DNA of 26,693 bases from Welwitschia mirabilis (taxonomy: Eukaryota > Gnetophyta > Gnetopsida > Welwitschiales), in NCBI GenBank assembly GCA_051453625.1, contig JBOZIK010000001.1, positions 188,041,186-188,067,878 of the forward strand. Reading direction: 5' to 3'. This document shows, in pieces, positions 20,651-26,693 of the stretch. A model generated the notes under the pieces. The model was not told where the DNA came from. It ran no database searches and saw only the letters and a program-made list of their open reading frames with translations. Position numbers and translations under genes: made by a program. Position 1 is the first letter of the stretch; each line of letters begins with the position of its first letter.

Positions 20651-21140
20651 TACACTGAATAAAAATGGCTGGACATTAGATGTGTAATGTCTATTTTATT
20701 AGACATGAACTTTCTACATAGACATCTTTAAAATTGTATACATATTAGATTAGTTAGACATGTTTCACATGGGAGACATCTTTAGTCAAAGTACCAAAAA
20801 ATTGATGAAACTTGAACAATGTAATATTTAACCCTTCATGATTATGAATCCATAATGCAGATCTTGATTTCTATCCTTGAGTGTAAATAATTTGTCAAAG
20901 TATAAATTACCATTAGTACCTTTCCAATTTAATGTAAACATCTTCAACTATGTATATGTCTTTCATTTGTATCAAATCCATATTTTAGTATAGTCATATT
21001 CATTGAGATAAATGTCTTTAACCTATGATTGAAAATAGGTTTATCATAGACATCTTTGAAGCTATAGAGATCTTGAATTATGTAGATGTCTTCCTCATAG
21101 ACATCTTCAATTATATAGACATCTTTAATCAATTGTGATT
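20651..21140. repeat. Cluster of a short GACATCTT motif
   Basis: The word AGACATCTT or close variants, and its complement AGATGTC, occur about ten times (for example 20719, 20774, 20937, 20956, 21010, 21046, 21082, 21099, 21117), densest at 21040-21130. On the minus strand this creates a short Asp/Val/Tyr-rich peptide (20944-21132, with KDVYIIEDVYEEDIYIIQDL) that reflects the repeat rather than a known protein. Confidence 0.5.
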
Positions 21141-21737
21141 TGGTATCTTTAATTCTAAAATAAACTTTCCATGAGATTTGATCCTTGATATCTAATATGA
21201 ATTACATTTTTTGTGATCTGGTTTTCTCCATATTAACCTATCTATAAAATGGCACAATATATCTTATAAGTGGAATCATCAAAATTGGATCTTACCAATA
21301 ATATCCTCCTTTTTGATGATGTCCAAATTTGGTAAATCTCATTTATACAATCATATTTAATCAACTGAATTGAGATATTTAAATTCAAGAGAGAAATCAT
21401 ATAATCATGTTTTATTAACAATATTGAAATAAAATGATTTACTATAAAAATAAACATGCAGTGTGGTAATTAAGAAAGGCATATGAGCATTAGATAATTT
21501 CATTCAAGAAACATAAGAACTATTCATGTATTTTAGGCCAATAATAGTGTGCCAATATTAAATAATATCGAAGCATAGCATTTTAACAATGTATCAATAA
21601 TAAGTAATATTAAAGTATAAAAATGTGTCAATAGTCAATAGTATGCTAATGATAATGGTGAAAATAACAAAGCATGATGTGTGTCAATAATCAAAAGTAA
21701 CTATTAATTAATAATTATATTACTTAAAGAGTTCAAT
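21141..21737. repeat. AT-rich region with loose GTGTCAATA repeats
   Basis: No gene recognised. Variants of GTGTCAATA followed by AT-rich sequence occur at about 21551, 21589, 21625 and 21682, suggesting an irregular degenerate repeat that runs up to an N gap. A 71-codon minus-strand frame (21242-21457) is Ile-rich and unassigned. Confidence 0.35.
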
Positions 21738-22252
21738 NNNNNNNNNNNNNNNNNNNNNNNNNNNNNNNNNNNNNNNNNNNNNNNNNNNNNNNNNNNNNNN
21801 NNNNNNNNNNNNNNNNNNNNNNNNNNNNNNNNNNNNNNNNNNNNNNNNNNNNNNNNNNNNNNNNNNNNNNNNNNNNNNNNNNNNNNNNNNNNNNNNNNNN
21901 NNNNNNNNNNNNNNNNNNNNNNNNNNNNNNNNNNNNNNNNNNNNNNNNNNNNNNNNNNNNNNNNNNNNNNNNNNNNNNNNNNNNNNNNNNNNNNNNNNNN
22001 NNNNNNNNNNNNNNNNNNNNNNNNNNNNNNNNNNNNNNNNNNNNNNNNNNNNNNNNNNNNNNNNNNNNNNNNNNNNNNNNNNNNNNNNNNNNNNNNNNNN
22101 NNNNNNNNNNNNNNNNNNNNNNNNNNNNNNNNNNNNNNNNNNNNNNNNNNNNNNNNNNNNNNNNNNNNNNNNNNNNNNNNNNNNNNNNNNNNNNNNNNNN
22201 NNNNNNNNNNNNNNNNNNNNNNNNTAATAATTATATTACTCAAAGAGTTTAG
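21709..22252 (+). repeat. ~28 bp duplicated flanks of a 487-N gap
   Basis: TAATAATTATATTACTTAAA.. abuts the left edge of the gap and TAATAATTATATTACTCAAA.. starts at its right edge (22225). Both continue into AGAGTTYA. Like the gap at 5882, this resembles unmerged contig ends. Confidence 0.65.
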
Positions 22253-23250
22253 TCCATCAACTCATAGTCAAGTCTTCTATTTCCATACAGGATGTCCATG
22301 CTAAAACTGATTTGTCTTTCTTACCCTTTTTGTAAAGCATATAAAAAGGGACTAGTTACTAATTGCATAATCATTGGTATAGTGTGTGCATTCTCCTTCT
22401 TCATGGCTATCATAAGTGATAGATATCTAGATGATATAAGATGAAAAAGATGTTNNNNNNNNNNNNNNNNNNNNNNNNNNNNNNNNNNNNNNNNNNNNNN
22501 NNGATCCCTTTTAAGCCCGTCTCCTCATATACGAGTATGTATAAGGAGTGAAGAAGGTCCCAAGAAGCCATTTGTGATAGTCCTGACAATGGTGGTGGTG
22601 TTATGGCAAGAGGTAAAACATGGATGGACTCTTTGTAAGGTGGTGGTAGAGATGGCATGCATGGTGCTAATGAGGAAAAATGAGATGATGGTGGTTGTTT
22701 AGGATGATTGATAGGAAGTTTACAACATGGTCAACAGAAGATAAAGGGCTGAATGTATAAGTTCTCTAACTCTACCTTCTATTCCCCTTATGATGGACTC
22801 GAAGCATGATGCTTCCTCTAAACCTGTGCCTATGTGGAAACCTGGTGCTTCTCTTGTACTTATGCCTTCTCTTCTAAAGACTCAAAAGAATTACTATCTA
22901 TCACTCTTCCTAAGTTATAGCCTATTCCCTATGAAGCTAAAGGTACATCTTCTTGTAATTTGTCTATAAACCTATCCAAGCAAGATTCCTTGTGGATCTT
23001 TAATTGCTTGTTGATGATTCTCCTTTGCTAGCTATAGATCTATGCTTTTTTAGTCTCAACAAATTACAATCAATCTTTTTAATCATATTTGTAATAGATT
23101 TTAACCCCTTATTAATGGATGATGAACTGTGAGAAGATATGACATATGATCTCTAAAACTATGATGTCGATGATCCTCTACTTGTACACTTACCAGGTCT
23201 CACTAGTATAATTCTTTCCAATTGAATTCTACCAAAGGCTTCTTTGAACA
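22253..23250 (-). other. GC-richer coding-like island, unassigned
   Basis: A region less AT-rich than its surroundings, interrupted by an N run at 22455-22502. On the minus strand it contains a proline-rich frame (MPSLPPPYKESIHVLPLA, ending at 22658) and, from about 23240 downward, fragments EAFGRIQLERIILVRPGK and GLKSITNMIKKIDCNLLRLK separated by stops, with Ser-rich linkers. This looks like a decayed open frame, probably of a retroelement, but I cannot name the domain. Neither strand shows an intact gene. Confidence 0.3.
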
Positions 23251-23258
23251 TATGAGTT

Positions 23259-23908
23259 TGTCACATCCTAAATTTTTATGATTATAAAACTTAGAATAAG
23301 AATTATTTAATTATTTTAATAAATAAAAATAAATAGTATAGTCTAAATTAATGTCTTAGAAACTAAAATATTTATTATAAATGGCTAAAAATGTAGACGT
23401 GATGAAAATTTTAATATTATTATTATTGTTTAAACATTATTGTTGAATGTGTCATCTTGATTAGTTACATAAAATAATTGCAATTAAATTCATTTTTCTT
23501 ATTATGGAAAAAATAGTGGCATGATCTAAAAATTTTGGTATTTCCTTATTAACTTATGAAATTAATAGTAATAATTATTTTATAATTTATAAGATTATAT
23601 TACCATGTGATGTCTTCTTTTTGCATATGTTGGAAAATGTCAAAAGAACTTAAATCTTGTAACTTATGCAGGCATCTTATTGCAGTGTGTATTTGTGCAA
23701 ACATTACATCCTTAAACAAATCTTGAAAATCATGAAAATATATATTGCATAATATAACATACTAATGTAGATGGAAGTGACTCAAATTTCATAATTCCAT
23801 TGAAGGCACAAGTAAGAAGAAAGAGAATTGATTTTAAAATGAAACACTTATGTAATCTCTAAGTAAAACAATTACAATGCAAAACAACAATGGAAACAAA
23901 TACACTAT
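23259..23908. other. AT-rich region starting with an LTR-like TGTCACATCC
   Basis: TGTCACATCCTAAATTTTTA at 23259 is the same type of start as the Tekay-like LTRs at 14298 and 17576, but the following sequence is not clearly similar to them and no end was found. The rest of the segment is AT-rich without genes and probably also contains the distal part of the minus-strand LTR described next. Confidence 0.35.
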
Positions 23909-25331
23909 GTAAATGAGGTGTAAGTTCTATTTGAAATGCAACATCTATTTGATTACCAAATTAATTCATTCTAGAGATTAGCCTTGTATAACCAAGATCA
24001 ATTAAGGAAAGCTATCATGAGACTAAGACCAACCTAAGCTATCATGTGCATCGAACTGAATATAAAAACAATGCAAAGTTAATCTAGGAAATGAAATGCA
24101 ATAAACCTAAACTAACAATCTTAATTTTAACAAACATTATTCTCGTGATCTATGTCACAAATTAAGCTATCACAACATTAAAAGCAACATAAACCATAAG
24201 GGATATGCACATAACAAATGATATAAAAATGAAAATAAAGTTTTGATTAAGTGTAACCAACATCCGTGTTACAAAGCAATAACACCTTAATGAATGATAA
24301 GTAGTTCAACACTAAGAAAGACATTTCTCTATAATAATAAGGGATGAACCTTATAGCCTTTGATCTCCTATCATAAGAATTTTTAGTTCCAAAGACAATA
24401 AAATTGGAGTCAAGGATGAAGGAGGTATTTAATATAAAACAAACCTTAAAAATAGCAAATACTAATAGACATGGTAAAAACCCTAACAATCATGTAAGAA
24501 GGCACAAAAGACATAGCAAAAGTTGGGTGAAGTTTAATGAAGAACTATTTTTATGTATCATCCTACTTATNNNNNNNNNNNNNNNNNNNNNNNNNNNNNN
24601 NNNNNNNNNNNNNNNNNNNNNNNNNNNNNNNNNNNNNNNNNNNNNNNNNNNNNNNNNNNNNNNNNNNNNNGCAAATGAGGTGTAAGTTATATTTGAAATG
24701 CAACATCTATTTGATTACCAAATTAATTCATTATAGAGATCAGACTTGTATAACCTAGATCAATTAAGGAAAGCTATCATGAGACTAAGACAAACCTAAG
24801 CTATCAAGTGCATCAAACCAAATATGAAAACAATGTAAAGTTAATCTAGGAAATGAAATGCAATAAACCTAAACTAATAATCTTAATTTTAACAAATATT
24901 ATTCTTGTGATCTATGTCACAAATTAAGCTATCATAACATTAAAAGCAGCATAAACCATAAGGGAGATGCACATAACAAATGATATAAGAATGAAAATAA
25001 AGTTTTGATTAAGTGTAACCAACATCTGTGTTACAAAGCAACAACACCTCAATGAATGAGAAATAGTTCAACACTAAGAAAGACATTTCTCTACAATAAT
25101 AAGGGATGAACCTTATAGCGTTTGATCTCTTGTCATAAGAATTTTTAGTTCCAAAGACAATAAGATTGGAGTCAAGGATGAAGGAGGTATTTAATATAAA
25201 ACAAACCTTAAAAATAGAAAATACTAAAGGCATGGTAAAAACCCTAATAGTCATGTAAGAAGGCATAAAAGACATAGCAAAAGTTGGGTGAAGTTTAATG
25301 AAGAATTATTTTTATGTATCATCCTACTTAT
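23909..25331. repeat. ~660 bp direct duplication on both sides of a 100-N gap
   Basis: 23909-24570 and 24671-25331 are about 94% identical by eye, with scattered substitutions (about half of them transitions) and at most a small indel. The left copy ends at the last base before the gap, and the right copy starts at the first base after it. Matching minus-strand frames (24247-24489 and 25009-25275, both with the peptide string IFKVCFILNTSFILDSN) are parts of the duplicated LTR-like sequence, not genes. Overlapping unmerged contigs, alleles or a true tandem duplication could explain it. Confidence 0.85.
25188..25201 (-). promoter_or_regulatory. TATA box of the minus-strand LTR
   Basis: The minus strand reads TTTTATATTAAATA. 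The same string occurs in the duplicated copy at 24426-24439. It is preceded by AGGGTTTTTACC, a frequent companion in plant LTR promoters. Confidence 0.45.
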
Positions 25332-25700
25332 TATCTGGACATCGTAGGAGATGATGCCACATCATATAGGTTTCACATCAACTGCCAGATTATTCTAGTA
25401 AGCATCCTATTTAGCATGCTTTCTTCTATCATCTATACAGTCATTTGAATTATGAGGTGAATAATAGGCTTCATAAAGACATTTCTTATGTTAGATTAGC
25501 CTCTTTTATTACAAGATTTCTACTTCAGATAGGAAGTATTATAATTTTCATAAATGTTGTTAAATGTAATAAAGATTAAATGTTTTCACGATATTTTCCT
25601 TAGATCTCCATTATTGTTGAAATTTAGCATAAACCTATTTAATGTTCTACAAAACTAGTTAAAATACCCTATCAAATAGATACAATTTAATAGTATAACA

Positions 25701-25720
25701 TAGCCCCCCACTTGCCCTTG
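25701..25720 (-). other. Polypurine tract of the minus-strand element
   Basis: The minus strand reads CAAGGGCAAGTGGGGGGCTA immediately before TGTTATACTA. AAGTGGGGG followed by an LTR start is a common arrangement in plant gypsy elements. Confidence 0.6.
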
Positions 25721-26249
25721 TTAGTCCTTCATAAAACTAGATGAACAACCATAATTCCGAGCTAAATTGGCTAAAGATAAATCCACAAGAAAACTATGAA
25801 GTAAATAAAAAATAATTCCAAGAATCTCATAATGTAGAAAAGAAATGTCAAAAGTAGATAGTTTAACATGTTTTCTTTATAGTGTAAGTGGCCATACTAT
25901 CATCCTGATGGTTATCAAGACAATGGAGGGAACGATAGGCTCAAAAATTATTCTTAAAAAATAGAACCCTGCAAAGAATTTTTCTAAAAGATAAACATTA
26001 AAATGCATTGATAACTCAAATGTATAATAGATACTGAAAAAATAATCATGTATAACATAAGAAAAATCCTCATCATAAAATGTCAAAAATGATATGTAAA
26101 TGATATGCATAATATCTCAGTAAGAAAAATGTACACCATGATGATACTTAGAAAATGATATGTCTATATCTAAAAATCATGAGTTTTTATATAATTCATG
26201 GAGAGAAAGATACATAATACAACATAGTAAATCACTCATCTCATTATGT
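25721..26249 (-). mobile_element. 3' internal region upstream of the purine tract, no domain readable
   Basis: In minus orientation this is the sequence preceding the polypurine tract. A 77-codon frame (25877-26110) is rich in Ile, Phe and Tyr and matches nothing I know. No integrase motif was seen. Confidence 0.35.
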
Positions 26250-26690
26250 TATAATAAACTCTTGATGCATAGTAGACTCAACTGTAGGTGAAAAAGAAGA
26301 ATAGTGCTTAGGATCTGTAGGGAAATGTTGGTCTAATGATGTCATGTTGGGGTCTGTTTTCTCATCTTCATGTACTCTAACTATCTATGAAATGTCCATT
26401 ATCATATCATGCTTAATATGTAATATGCACTAACACACATTAACTAATTACTCCTCAATGTGTTGTACTCTCCTTTCAATCATGAAGATCCTTTTCTTAA
26501 GTGTAAAAATGCCTCAATCTATAATCTCTTTAATGCTTTATGTTATCTCTACCCAAAAAGCCTAAATCTACTTAAAAGTGATGCTAATTGTAGGTCTCTA
26601 TATCTAAGGTCTCTTTGCTTCTCCTTGTATTTGAATATCCATGCTCTATAGTTGATGAGATGAATTCTGAATATACATGAATCTCTACTC
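26250..26690 (-). pseudogene. Broken coding-like sequence, possible retroelement ORF remnant
   Basis: On the minus strand, YKEKQRDLRYRDLQLASLLS (from about 26626) is followed, after a frame change, by IFMIERRVQHIEE and, in the same frame after three stops, VRVHEDEKTDPNMTSLDQHF, PTDPKHYSS and SPTVESTMHQE (to about 26260). Charged, heptad-like composition and few stops over some 80 codons suggest a former coding region, perhaps with a coiled coil. It lies upstream, in minus orientation, of the polypurine tract at 25701, so it could belong to that element. I do not recognise the family. Confidence 0.35.
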
Positions 26691-26693
26691 ATC

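Larger units (their letters stand above)
23900..25700 (-). mobile_element. LTR in minus orientation, family not assigned
   Basis: Read on the minus strand it starts TGTTATACTATTAAATTG at 25700, directly after a purine tract. About 500 bp further is AGGGTTTTTACC, then TTTTATATTAAATACC (TATA, reverse complement of 25188-25201), the usual layout of a plant LTR U3. The left boundary and primer site were not found, so the stated end is approximate. It contains the duplication and gap noted above, so its true length is probably nearer 1.1 kb than 1.8 kb. The lineage is unknown. Confidence 0.5.

Noticed and set aside
24247-25275. Paired minus-strand frames of 80 and 88 codons as duplicated genes
   Set aside because: They are the same LTR-like sequence seen twice across a gap, lie over the TATA region, and have no domain.
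1-26693. tRNA or rRNA genes, CRISPR arrays, bacterial operons, organelle insertions
   Set aside because: No matching structure or sequence was recognised; the CRISPR-like spacing at 15389-15656 and 18581-18835 is a diverged LTR subrepeat, not identical repeats with unique spacers.

Overview
This window looks like repeat-rich plant nuclear DNA, most likely from a flowering plant. It is very AT-rich and has no intact gene. Almost everything I could identify is a decayed LTR retrotransposon, plus one broken helicase gene. Seven runs of N (1359-1368, 3037-3045, 5882-5981, 6235-7185, 21738-22224, 22455-22502, 24571-24670) show a draft scaffold. The plant assignment rests on the element lineages: an Athila/Tat-like gag-protease with a tRNA-Asp-type primer site, a Tekay/Del-like chromovirus integrase tail, and a copia-type LTR with an initiator-Met-type primer site. 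Family names come from motif recognition; no database search was run.

Layout. 1-2708: AT-rich flank, an unassigned GC-richer island (861-1106, minus) and a pyrimidine-rich stretch (1470-2708). 2709-3040: a minus-strand copia-type LTR end with primer site. 3790-4860: a minus-strand PIF1-family helicase pseudogene, cut off near 4990-5016. 5000-14297: two or more Athila/Tat-like copies in plus orientation, in the order LTR, primer site, N gap, second LTR tail, primer site, leader, gag, protease, start of pol, second LTR, primer site, leader. 14298-19800: a Tekay-like element with two LTRs of about 2.2 kb and an internal region cut to about 1 kb that keeps only the integrase C-terminal part. 19800-23250: unassigned repeats, including a cluster of a short GACATCTT motif and a GC-richer island. 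23259-25720: a minus-strand LTR with a polypurine tract at its right edge, containing a ~660 bp direct duplication on both sides of an N gap. 25721-26693: minus-strand internal remnants upstream of that polypurine tract.

No host gene, RNA gene or working system is visible, and the elements do not cooperate; they are layered insertions. The points most worth checking are the helicase relic, the repeated LTR/primer-site junctions, a 28-base block identical in both decayed Tekay-like LTRs, and three N gaps whose two flanks carry the same sequence, which suggests unmerged contig overlaps.
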